From CBDIBC01 sp965276635 (GTDB lineage Bacteria; Actinomycetota; Acidimicrobiia; Acidimicrobiales; Palsa-688), in the NCBI GenBank assembly GCA_965276635.1, contig CBDIBC010000005.1, forward strand, positions 2,046,001 to 2,110,000: a stretch of DNA of 64,000 nt, written 5' to 3'. A program made the position numbers and the translations under genes. Below the pieces are notes generated by a model. The model was not told the origin of the DNA, did not search any database, and was given only the letters and a program-made list of their open reading frames with translations. Shown piece by piece: positions 17,155 to 23,988 of the stretch (positions are counted from its first letter, which is position 1; each line of letters begins with the position of its first letter).

Positions 17155-17358
17155 ATGTTCGAGCGATTCAATGACCAGGCCCGCGCCGTTGTGGTCCGGT
17201 CGCGGCACGAGGCCCGGCCGCTACGCCATCCGTACATTGGCACCGAGCATCTACTCTTGGCGCTGTTGGTGCCGGAGGCGGGAGTTCCCTACACGGTGAT
17301 CAGGCCGGATGGTGATGCGAGCGGGTACGTGGCTCGACGATCCCTTGGACTGAATTAG
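17155..17358 (+). pseudogene. Truncated Clp N-terminal domain protein
   Basis: Residues 1-42 are the start of a Clp_N domain: MFERFNDQARAVVVRSRHEA then HPYIGTEHLLLALL. A ClpC N-domain has two such repeats over ~145 residues. Here likeness ends at about residue 43 and an unrelated tail of ~24 residues (VIRPDGDASGYVARRSLGLN) leads to a stop. It could be truncated by recombination or be a natural single-repeat protein; loss is more likely. Confidence 0.55.
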
Positions 17359-17616
17359 GGGTCCGACCCGGCCCATTGCGGACGGTGTCGTACATGGCTG
17401 TCCCAGAGTCCTGCCCCCCGAGAGCATCCTTCATTTGCACTTGGGTCGTCTGCTGGTTTGGTGGGCGGAGCCGGTGGCTGTCGGTGCGGGTTTCGATGAT
17501 GTGGGCGTTGGAGGTGACGCAGTCGACGATCCGCTTAACTTAAGGCGTTCGGTGCGAGGATCGGGGGCTCGTCGTCCCGAGGTCGGTGGAAGGTTGGCTA
17601 GGTCGGAGGTAGGACG
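17359..17616. other. Intergenic stretch, no feature seen
   Basis: About 260 bases without a convincing gene. A good Shine-Dalgarno sequence (GGAGGTAGGA) at the right edge serves the following broken hydrolase. Confidence 0.4.
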
Positions 17617-18494
17617 ATGTCGATCCCTGGTCTTGAGACGCGGGCGGTGACGGTGGATGGCCACGAGACGGCTTGGGATGTGGGCGGTACTTGGTTCGCC
17701 GGTCCTGCTGCTGCACGGCTTTCCACAGACACGGCCTGACGTGGCGGACCGTCGCCCCGCGGCTGGCCGAGCGGTTCGAGGTCGTGTGCGCCGACCTGCC
17801 TGGATACGGCGACAGTGACCGTCTCGGTGACGGTCCCGACGGCTTCGCCAAGTCGCTGGTCGCCGCCCACATGGTGGCGTTGATGCAATCGTTGGGCCAC
17901 GACCGCTTCGCCATGGTCGGCCATGACCGCGGCGCCTTGGTGGCCTTCCGGGCGGCGCTGGACCATCCCGACACCATCACTCACCTCGGGGTGCTCGACG
18001 TGATCCTGACCGTCGACAATTGGGCGTCGCTGTGCGGGCCGGTGGGGGTGTTCGCCTTCCATCTGTTCCTGCTGGCCCAGCCCTCCGATTTGCCGGAGCG
18101 GATGATCGGCACCAACCCCGACGTCTTCTTCGGTCACTTCCTCGACACCTGGACCAAGGAAGCCGACTCGATCCCTCCTGACGTGAGGGAGGAGTACCTT
18201 GCGGCGGCGCGCCGACCCGAGGTCATCCATACCATCTGCGACGACTACCGAGCCAGTGCCTTCATCGACGCCAGCCAGGACGACAACGACCAGAAGGCCG
18301 GCCGCACGCTGGCCTGGCCAGACCCTGGCCGCCTGGCCAGATCCCGGCGACATCGGGCTGCCGTTCGACCCCACCAGATCTGATCGTCGTGGGCCTCTGA
18401 CCTCCGCACCCAGGTCTTGCCCTGCGGTCACTTTCTGCCCGAGGAACGGCCAGCCGAGGTCGCCGAAGCCATCACGAATCTGCTCACCGTCTGA
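17617..18494 (+). pseudogene. Alpha/beta hydrolase (haloacetate dehalogenase-like), frameshifted
   Basis: ATG 17617 begins MSIPGLETRAVTVDGHETAW. The HGFPQTR oxyanion motif is one frame away, and the main body (LTWRTVAPRLAERFEVVCAD, then FAMVGHDRGALVAFRAALDH with the Asp nucleophile in GHDRG) is in a third. The last part needs two further shifts: DPGDIGLPFDPTR, then LPCGHFLPEERPAEVAEAIT to TGA 18492, where GH supplies the catalytic His. The nucleophile and lid (DPDVFF-type segment) resemble fluoroacetate/haloacetate dehalogenases. At least four frameshifts make it non-functional. Confidence 0.75.
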
Positions 18495-18509
18495 AACACA
18501 CCGTCCACC

Positions 18510-18551
18510 CAGCCCGCCGGACGATCCCGCAACGGGACGGCCGGCGGGCTG
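18510..18551. terminator. Nested hairpin between convergent genes
   Basis: CAGCCCGCCGG at 18510-18520 pairs perfectly with CCGGCGGGCTG at 18541-18551. Inside the loop a second stem forms from TCCCG (18525-18529) and CGGGA (18533-18537). It lies between the hydrolase stop at 18494 and the leftward PIN gene stop at 18553, as expected of a bidirectional terminator. Confidence 0.65.
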
Positions 18552-18552
18552 A

Positions 18553-18971
18553 TCAGGGCCAGCCGAGTTGCTCGATCAGGGCCCGATCGGTGATCGCTGG
18601 GGGCGTGAGCTGGGTCTCCAGCAGGTCGCCGTCGCCGGTGACGATCACAGCTCCGGTCGCCTCGGCCAGGGCGACGAGGTAGTCATCGTCTGGGTCGCGT
18701 ACTCGCTGCGGTGGCGCACCGGGATCAGGGCGAAGGTCGGCATCCTGCCCCAAGGCGTCCACCAACGCAACGGCATCGTCAACCGTGATCCAGCGATGGA
18801 GTTTCGGCCGGGCCAACACGCCGGCCAGCTCGTCGATCAGGTGTCGGGTCACCACGGCGGTGACCCGTCTGGCCATGACCGCCCGGATCACTTCGGCTGG
18901 CGCTCTTAGGGGTTGATCAGCCCGGACACCCATACGTTGGGATCGATGACGGCCCGAAGCGGCTCAGGCAG
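18553..18971 (-). pseudogene. PIN-domain toxin (VapC-like), frameshifted near its start
   Basis: From 18933 down the frame gives 126 residues of a PIN domain: APAEVIRAVMARRVTAVVTR, RDPDDDYLVALAEATGAVIV and TGDGDLLE hold the acidic residues of the RNase site. The N-terminal strand with the first catalytic Asp, LRAVIDPNVWVSGLINP, lies one frame away just upstream and ends in TAA, so one shift near 18912 breaks the gene. No standard start codon is seen; a CTG at 18971 follows the antitoxin stop by three bases. It may be a pseudogene or a sequence error. Confidence 0.6.
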
Positions 18972-18974
18972 CGC

Positions 18975-19235
18975 TCAACCCGCTCGACGGCTGGAATGCT
19001 CGGAACGCACCGCGACGAGCTCCTCGGCAGCGACTTGGGCCGCCTCCTCCTCGCTTGGAGCCTCATCCGGGCTGATTCCGGTCCAGATTCGCTCCACCGC
19101 TTCGGCGAGGCCTAGGTGCTTGCGTAGCGCCTCCTCGAAGACCTCGTACTCGCGCTTGCCAGAGCGCCCTGCGGCCACCTTCGCCGCCCGCAGCAGGGTC
19201 TCGTCGATATACACGGTGGTCTTCTTCCGAGCCAC
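18975..19235 (-). CDS. VapB-like antitoxin
   Basis: An 86-residue protein from GTG 19235. The N-terminal ARKKTTVYIDETLLRAAKVA is a ribbon-helix-helix DNA-binding start, followed by GRSGKREYEVFEEALRKHLG and an acidic C-terminal half (PDEAPSEEEAAQVAAEELVA) suited to wrapping a toxin. It is immediately upstream of the PIN gene on the same strand. The frame stays open to 19613 but that sequence is antisense to the AbrB gene. Confidence 0.7.
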   Translation of the reverse strand: MARKKTTVYIDETLLRAAKVAAGRSGKREYEVFEEALRKHLGLAEAVERIWTGISPDEAPSEEEAAQVAAEELVAVRSEHSSRRAG

Positions 19236-19333
19236 CGTTCCGTCTTGACAGCAAAACGGCACGCACCGGGCGTCCCAGCTCACGATCCCTGGACGACTCC
19301 GCCTCGAGCAGCCGCCGAAGGTGAGACCGCGGC

Positions 19334-19367
19334 TAGGATGAACCTCTGAAAGTACGAATGTCAGAGG
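19334..19367 (+). promoter_or_regulatory. Promoter and operator of the AbrB/RelE-like pair
   Basis: A -10-like TAGGAT at 19334-19339 is followed by the inverted repeat CCTCTGA (19343-19349) and TCAGAGG (19361-19367). The right arm overlaps the Shine-Dalgarno region just before ATG 19375. A dimeric AbrB-type antitoxin bound here could block transcription, and the RNA hairpin could also hide the ribosome site. Confidence 0.5.
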
Positions 19368-19374
19368 AGCAGGA

Positions 19375-19644
19375 ATGGTCCGAGCTGTGGTCAGGCACAG
19401 GGGGCAGATCACCCTGCCCCGAGAGGTCCGGGAGGCCCTGCACGTCGAGGAGGGCGATGACGTGGCGTTTGTCGTAGAGGCGGGCCAGGTGACGTTGCGC
19501 GGACTGAAGTCGATTCCGGCCGAGCAGTCATGGTTCTGGACCGACGCGTGGCAGGCCGGGGAACGGGAGGCCAGCGAGCAGCTCGCCGCCGGAGAGGGAA
19601 CCGTCTTCGACAACGGCGACGCCTTCCTTGACTCGCTCCGGTAG
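19375..19644 (+). CDS. AbrB/MazE-like (SpoVT-AbrB fold) antitoxin
   Basis: An 89-residue protein. The first ~45 residues form a swapped-hairpin AbrB domain: RAVVRHRGQITLPREVREAL then EEGDDVAFVVEAGQVTLR. The C-terminal half is acidic (AGEREASEQLAAGEGTVFDN), as expected for a toxin-binding tail. Its TAG stop abuts the GTG of the next gene with no gap. Confidence 0.75.
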   Translation: MVRAVVRHRGQITLPREVREALHVEEGDDVAFVVEAGQVTLRGLKSIPAEQSWFWTDAWQAGEREASEQLAAGEGTVFDNGDAFLDSLR

Positions 19645-19938
19645 GTGCCGACCTACCAGCGGCTTCCTCGATTCGGCCAGGACTGGCGGTCCCTTGGCTC
19701 TGCCGAGCAACAGCGATTTCGAGCGGCTGTTGCTCGGTTCGTCGAGGATCTGGAAACGGGTCGACCGTTCCGGGCCGGTCTCCGGGTGAAGGGCGTGCAC
19801 GGGGCGGGCAACATCATGGAGATGACGTTCGCCCCTGACGGCCGGGCCACCTGGCAGTTCGGGGACGAGGTCAAGGCCGGCCAGGTGCACGTCGTGTGGC
19901 GCCGGATCGGTACACACGACATCTTCCGTTCCCCATAG
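19645..19938 (+). CDS. RelE/HigB-like toxin
   Basis: A 97-residue protein from GTG 19645. It has helix FRAAVARFVEDLETGRPFRA, strand RVKGVHGAGNIMEMTFAPDG, then RATWQFGDEV and VHVVWRRIGTHDIFRSP, an order of elements and basic end like RelE-fold mRNA interferases (the turn G-x-W-x-x-T/RIGTHDIF resembles the usual RIGTHDIL-type end). It is coupled to the AbrB-type antitoxin. Confidence 0.65.
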   Translation: MPTYQRLPRFGQDWRSLGSAEQQRFRAAVARFVEDLETGRPFRAGLRVKGVHGAGNIMEMTFAPDGRATWQFGDEVKAGQVHVVWRRIGTHDIFRSP

Positions 19939-20003
19939 CCTCGCTCCCTGTCCGATGGACGATCGCTGAGTGCGACAACAGCCGCCCCTACTTGAAGGTT
20001 CGG

Positions 20004-20396
20004 TCAGGATGCCCAGGGGGGTGACATACGACTTCCGTCGCCGAGAATCGCCTCGATCCCGGGCGTCGTGGTGACCCAGAGCGAGGCGGTCGTGGTGCCA
20101 CCATCGAGGCAAAGCTCGCTACCGGCCGGCACGAGCACCACATCACCGTCGTTGAGCTGGCTGCTCCGCCCGTCGACGGTGACGGTCAAGTCGCCCTTGA
20201 TCACCAGCAGCACCTCCTCTCTGGTCGGTCGGTGGGCTGCGCCTTTCAGGTGGGTCGGCACTGTGACGCGCCAGGCGCAGAGCTGGACGCTGCCGCGGCT
20301 GGGTGAGACGTAGGCGCTGAAGGTGCTGCCGTGGGCGTGGTGCTCGGTGGCGTCGGCAGGAGCGATGACGGGCACGAGTAACTCCTCAGTGGTCAA
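20004..20396 (-). CDS. Cupin-domain protein
   Basis: A 130-residue single-domain cupin. Motif 1 is compressed around HLKGAAHRPTREEVLLVIKG and motif 2 is GDVVLVPAGSELCLDGG. Candidate metal ligands are His (AAHRP) and Glu (REE), though the usual second-motif His is absent. It is divergent from the MarR gene at 20410, and the gap of 13 bases means they share promoter DNA. Its role is unknown; control by MarR is likely. Confidence 0.7.
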   Translation of the reverse strand: MTTEELLVPVIAPADATEHHAHGSTFSAYVSPSRGSVQLCAWRVTVPTHLKGAAHRPTREEVLLVIKGDLTVTVDGRSSQLNDGDVVLVPAGSELCLDGGTTTASLWVTTTPGIEAILGDGSRMSPPWAS

Positions 20397-20409
20397 GTTG
20401 CTTGCCTAG

Positions 20410-20895
20410 ATGTGGTCCAGCGTATTGACCGTGTGGCAGGCTGTCAACGTGGCCCCGGCCAGCGGACTCCTCCAGGCGACACTGGTCCTCCAAATCGCTT
20501 CCCAGGTCATCGACGGCATTCAGAAAGGTGTTGCCGAGCGGGGCTTTACCGACGTGCGGCCCGCTCATGGCTTCGCGTTCGTGCGGATCGCCGCCGGCGA
20601 CGCCACCACCGTCGAGGTCGCTGAGCACCTCGGGGTGACCAAGCAGGCCGCCAGCCAGCTCGTCGAGCAGCTCGTCGAGCGGGGTTACGTCGAACGCCTC
20701 CCCGACCCGAGTGACCGTCGGGCGAGACAGCTACGGCTGACCGAGCACGGATGGTCATGCACCCGAGCTGCTGAACAAGCCGCCAACGACGTGGCCGAGC
20801 GCTGGCGAGACCGCCTGGGCGCCGACGACCTCGACGCCTGGGCGCGAAGTCTTCGAGCCCTCGCCGAGCCCGGGAGGCTACGGCCCACCTGGTGA
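20410..20895 (+). CDS. MarR family transcriptional regulator
   Basis: A 161-residue winged-helix protein. HTH residues are TTVEVAEHLGVTKQAASQLV, followed by the wing VERGYVERLPDPSDRRARQL with the family DxRxR signature. The region GFTDVRPAHGFAFVRI precedes it. ATG 20410 is the first start; GTG 20431 or 20446 could be used instead because conservation should begin near residue 15. It probably controls the divergent cupin gene. Confidence 0.8.
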   Translation: MWSSVLTVWQAVNVAPASGLLQATLVLQIASQVIDGIQKGVAERGFTDVRPAHGFAFVRIAAGDATTVEVAEHLGVTKQAASQLVEQLVERGYVERLPDPSDRRARQLRLTEHGWSCTRAAEQAANDVAERWRDRLGADDLDAWARSLRALAEPGRLRPTW

Positions 20896-20938
20896 GCACT
20901 GCTGCCCAGCGAAGGATCGTCTACCGGCCACAAAGCAG

Positions 20939-21436
20939 ATGTCGATTCGATTCGGTCGTAGGACCTCCGTCTTCGGGGGACCCCTACCCGTGGATCGCTC
21001 CGGGCACGACCGTTACCATTTCCGGCATGCGAACCCCACAAAAGCTCATGCCTGGATCGGTGCAGCGTCGGCAATGGCCCTTGCCGGCCTCGGCGCCTCG
21101 GTGGTGGCTGCGGCCCCGGCGCACGCCGCCGGGCAGTCCTGCACCTACGGCTCCTCGAGCGGCAACGTTCTCATTTGCTTGGACGACAACGACACCAACG
21201 TAATCTCCGCCACCGCCACGGCCCAGTACTCCGGCCGGGTGCTCCAGGCATGTGTCCACGGACCCGGCGACGTCCGCCTGGCCTGCTCGGCATACGTCTA
21301 CGAGCCTCCCGGTGGCACGGTCCGCGAGTACTACTCCACCTCCGGACCCCTGAGAGGGACCTATTGTGCCGACGGCTGGAAGCAACAACCGGACGGCTCC
21401 ACCGTCAACCTCGGCGAGACCTGCCAGAACCTCTGA
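20939..21436 (+). CDS. Small secreted cysteine-rich protein
   Basis: A protein of at most 165 residues that I do not recognise. The hydrophobic segment IGAASAMALAGLGASVVAAA with APAHAAGQ after it is a Sec signal peptide with an AHA-type cleavage site near residue 64. The mature ~100 residues hold six Cys, enough for three disulfides, and are rich in Ser, Thr, Gly and Tyr. ATG 20939 gives a long positively charged leader; GTG 20990 would be a more normal start. It stands alone. Confidence 0.55.
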   Translation: MSIRFGRRTSVFGGPLPVDRSGHDRYHFRHANPTKAHAWIGAASAMALAGLGASVVAAAPAHAAGQSCTYGSSSGNVLICLDDNDTNVISATATAQYSGRVLQACVHGPGDVRLACSAYVYEPPGGTVREYYSTSGPLRGTYCADGWKQQPDGSTVNLGETCQNL

Positions 21437-21574
21437 CCCCAGGCCGGCCCGGCTGGCGGTCTGCGCCGGGGCCAGGCCCGACAAAACCCCAGCCACAGCC
21501 AGTGAGGGCGTCCTGGTCCCAAGGATCGATCACCGGATTTGCCGGGACGCTGCGTCGTGATGCGGTGACCCGGC
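21437..21574. other. Intergenic, no feature seen
   Basis: No gene or strong hairpin was recognised between the secreted protein and the small leftward frame that follows. Confidence 0.4.
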
Positions 21575-21715
21575 CTATGTGTCGGCGAGCCAGGCCAGCA
21601 AGCGGCCTCGTGACCAGCAGCGCCCGGCGGCCTCGGCGTGCAGGCGTCCGTGTTCAAACACGGTCACGCTGATGGTGCTGTGTCCGGAGGCGTGGCGGTC
21701 GCCGAAGGTAGGCAC
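21575..21715 (-). CDS. Unidentified C-terminal-like fragment
   Basis: A 46-codon frame from GTG 21715 with strongly GC-biased third positions: FGDRHASGHSTISVTVFEHG then RLHAEAAGRCWSRGRLLAWL and a stop. It reads like the end of a real protein, but I cannot name the family and nothing upstream extends it. Probably a remnant. Confidence 0.3.
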   Translation of the reverse strand: MPTFGDRHASGHSTISVTVFEHGRLHAEAAGRCWSRGRLLAWLADT

Positions 21716-21742
21716 GGCCGGTCGGCCCGCAAGAGCAAAGTC

Positions 21743-22069
21743 TCAGCTACGCGAGCGGCCCGACCGCATAGCCCCTAGCTGAGTGAGAGCCGGATCGTTG
21801 CTCAGCCGGGCGTAGTCCTCGGAATCGACGGCGTGCAGGGTGATACGGCCTTCGGCGTCGTAGTGCAGACCCCAGCCGAAGGTCTTCGGGAGCGGGGAGG
21901 CGCGCAAACACGCTCGGGGCCCGGCGAAGTACTCGCGGCGGAGACCCTCGATGTCCTCGTTGCTCAAGTCGTCGCGGCCGCGGATACCTGGTGAGGACGC
22001 GAGCTGGACGTCCTCCTGGGTCCAGCGGCCCGGAGCGCCGACAAGCATGGCGTACTGGCTGGCGGCCAC
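21743..22069 (-). CDS. DUF6157 family protein, 5' end disturbed
   Basis: A 108-residue frame from GTG 22069 matches the DUF6157 pattern: QYAMLVGAPGRWTQEDVQLA, then ACLRASPLPKTFGWGLHYDA and ITLHAVDSEDYARLSNDPAL with GAMRS near the end. Likeness continues upstream of the GTG as TFIAVAGDCRATTGEVRPER to about 22128, and one frame over as GLGYTN to about 22150. A one-base deletion near 22130 therefore seems to have removed the natural start, just after the stop of the DinB gene at 22169. Function unknown. Confidence 0.6.
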   Translation of the reverse strand: MAASQYAMLVGAPGRWTQEDVQLASSPGIRGRDDLSNEDIEGLRREYFAGPRACLRASPLPKTFGWGLHYDAEGRITLHAVDSEDYARLSNDPALTQLGAMRSGRSRS

Positions 22070-22168
22070 GGGGGGGCGGTCAGCTCGCTCGGGCCGAACC
22101 TCCCCGGTCGTCGCCCGGCAGTCCCCCGCAACGGCGATGAAGGTTCGTGTAGCCCAGGCCGAGCCCTA

Positions 22169-22759
22169 TCAGCCGGCAACCGGCGACCAGTGCGGGTCAC
22201 GGCCGGTCCAGGCGATAAACGCCTGCGACGACGAGGTATCGCTCTGTGCAGGAGCTGGGCTGGCGAAGACTCGGTCGCTTCGAACCGAGGCCTCGGGAAG
22301 AGGGTCGATGACCGCGTGGGTGAAGTCGATGACCCCCGCTGGCACCTCCAGGTCCTCGCCGACGCTTCGGGCCAGGTCCCAGGCATGAACGAATAGGTCC
22401 ACGGCCGGGAAGGACAGACCTTCGCCGACTGGCCGGCCGCCCGTCGGCGAGTCGACCACCTGGGCCAGGTCGACGCCCGCCACCGCCCGGCGGGCGGGAC
22501 CGACAAGAGCGTGCCACCACGCAGCCGGCTCGCCCTCGACGACACCACCGGGAGGGTCCACTGGCGACCAGACGGGCTGCTGGTCCATGAGCAGCAGCGT
22601 CCCGAACTGCACGGCCGCGCCTACGTGTCCCAACACGTCCAGGGTGCGCCACCCCTCGCACGGCGAGGAGCGCTCCCAGCCGGAGGCATCCAACCGGCCC
22701 ACGGCGGAGCTGAAGAAGTCCAAACCGTCGATGAAGACGGCGTCGGGTTGCGATGCCAC
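22169..22759 (-). CDS. DinB/maleylpyruvate-isomerase-type (MDMPI) protein, TIGR03086-like
   Basis: About 196 residues from GTG 22759. The four-helix bundle is marked by CEGWRTLDVLGHVGAAVQFG near residue 35 and DLFVHAWDLARSVGEDLEVP near 130; the His residues in GHV and VHAWD fit the metal triad. Actinobacterial members use or are thought to use mycothiol. The frame is open to 22960, but the extra residues are low-complexity. It probably formed an operon with DUF6157. Confidence 0.75.
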   Translation of the reverse strand: MASQPDAVFIDGLDFFSSAVGRLDASGWERSSPCEGWRTLDVLGHVGAAVQFGTLLLMDQQPVWSPVDPPGGVVEGEPAAWWHALVGPARRAVAGVDLAQVVDSPTGGRPVGEGLSFPAVDLFVHAWDLARSVGEDLEVPAGVIDFTHAVIDPLPEASVRSDRVFASPAPAQSDTSSSQAFIAWTGRDPHWSPVAG

Positions 22760-23111
22760 GGTCCAAGCCTGGCATGCCTTGGCCGCCGTCGTGGGGTATC
22801 GCAGTTGGGGACCGGCTTGCGATACAGCTATGGGACGCGGTCCACCGACGACAGGATCAATCCTCGGGGGGCGTAGAAGGTGCTGGTGTTGGCCGCTGCC
22901 TCTCGCGCCGCTTCGGGACTGACCCCCGCTGCTTGGTGGGCGCGCCCCACGCGACCGCAATTTGGCGCATGAGATCCGGCGTGCTTGGGTCGATCATGAA
23001 CTCGTCGCTGCTCGGGACCTTGCTGCCGGTCACGAGCGGCGAGCCCCGCCAGGGGAAGGTCCCAGCCGACGCCGACTGACGCCGGGACGTACTGCGCCGG
23101 CCGCTGATCAA
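22760..23111. other. Intergenic, no gene identified
   Basis: About 350 bases. Open frames exist on both strands but none resembles a family or keeps a consistent codon bias. Confidence 0.4.
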
Positions 23112-23513
23112 TCAGCCCTGGGCCCGGATGCGCGTTGCGTTGAACGTGGCGACGACGCGCTCCTCGGCCGTCTGCTCGGCCATCGTCTCCAGCGTCTGGC
23201 CGTACGGAGCGATGGTCTTGGCCATGAAAGTCCGTTCGGCATCATCGTCGCGCAGCTCGACGTCGGCCCGGACCTCGAGGGTGTGGAACGGATTGGTCGG
23301 CGACAGCGAGAAGATAGTGGCGATCGGACGGGCAAGCAGGTTGCTGTACTTCTTGCGGTTCTTGGCCAGCGACGTCCGCAGCACGCCATCGGAATCAAGC
23401 AGTATCCAGACCGCAGTGGTCTGGATACTGCCATCGTCATTGATCGTCGACAACGCCACGGTGGCCGAGGTGACGAGGTCCTGATGTGTATCCGGAATCG
23501 CGATCAATCCCAT
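23112..23513 (-). CDS. PPOX-class (F420/FMN-dependent split-barrel) oxidoreductase
   Basis: A 133-residue split-barrel protein: LVTSATVALSTINDDGSIQT, then VWILLDSDGVLRTSLAKNRK and KYSNLLARPIATIFSLSP are the flavin-binding strands and the K/R-rich phosphate contact. FHTLEVRADVELRDD follows. Its length and order fit actinobacterial pyridoxamine-phosphate-oxidase-like enzymes that use F420 or FMN. The substrate is unknown. Confidence 0.8.
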   Translation of the reverse strand: MGLIAIPDTHQDLVTSATVALSTINDDGSIQTTAVWILLDSDGVLRTSLAKNRKKYSNLLARPIATIFSLSPTNPFHTLEVRADVELRDDDAERTFMAKTIAPYGQTLETMAEQTAEERVVATFNATRIRAQG

Positions 23514-23612
23514 GAGTTCAGATCCTTTTTATTGGTAGTGACACTGATCGACTAGGGCGTGTCTCCCAAGTCTAGCCCGGTGATTACGTCAGCCTGTGTG
23601 GGTGAGTCGTTC

Positions 23613-23740
23613 AGCGGAGATCAGTGAGGCGGCGTGGGCGTCAGGCGAAGACGGTCGGAGAACGCGGGCATTCGTAACTTAGCTTAGCAAGTTTCATCCC
23701 TAGTCTTCGGAGAACGGCTGGAACCGGAGAAGGGACATTG
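23613..23740. repeat. 128-bp perfect direct repeat, copy 1
   Basis: Every base from 23613 to 23740 recurs at 23786 to 23913. Inside is an AT-richer palindrome, AACTT-AGCTTAGC-AAGTT (23676-23693), unusual in this GC-rich DNA. The unit ends in GGAGAAGGGACATTG, a Shine-Dalgarno-like run before a TTG codon; here TTG opens only four codons. A short open frame (GRRTRAFVT then TAG) ends inside the unit. Confidence 0.9.
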
Positions 23741-23785
23741 GCCAGCCCGTAGGTCTCGCAAATGCTCGAGTCCACATCAATGGTG

Positions 23786-23913
23786 AGCGGAGATCAGTGA
23801 GGCGGCGTGGGCGTCAGGCGAAGACGGTCGGAGAACGCGGGCATTCGTAACTTAGCTTAGCAAGTTTCATCCCTAGTCTTCGGAGAACGGCTGGAACCGG
23901 AGAAGGGACATTG
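23786..23913. repeat. 128-bp perfect direct repeat, copy 2
   Basis: Identical to 23613-23740 and separated from it by a 45-bp spacer. In this copy the terminal TTG at 23911 opens a longer frame beginning MTDKDSAQRACEHQGTPFGT, which soon runs antisense to the P450 gene and is probably a broken start. Perfect identity implies a recent duplication or gene conversion. Confidence 0.9.
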
Positions 23914-23988
23914 ACAGACAAAGACTCTGCTCAGCGGGCATGCGAACACCAGGGAACGCCGTTCGGGACCTACACCATCTTCGAAGGC

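Noticed and set aside
18975..19613. A 212-residue minus-strand protein including the antitoxin
   Set aside because: The upstream 126 residues are antisense to the AbrB gene and its promoter. The real antitoxin begins at GTG 19235.
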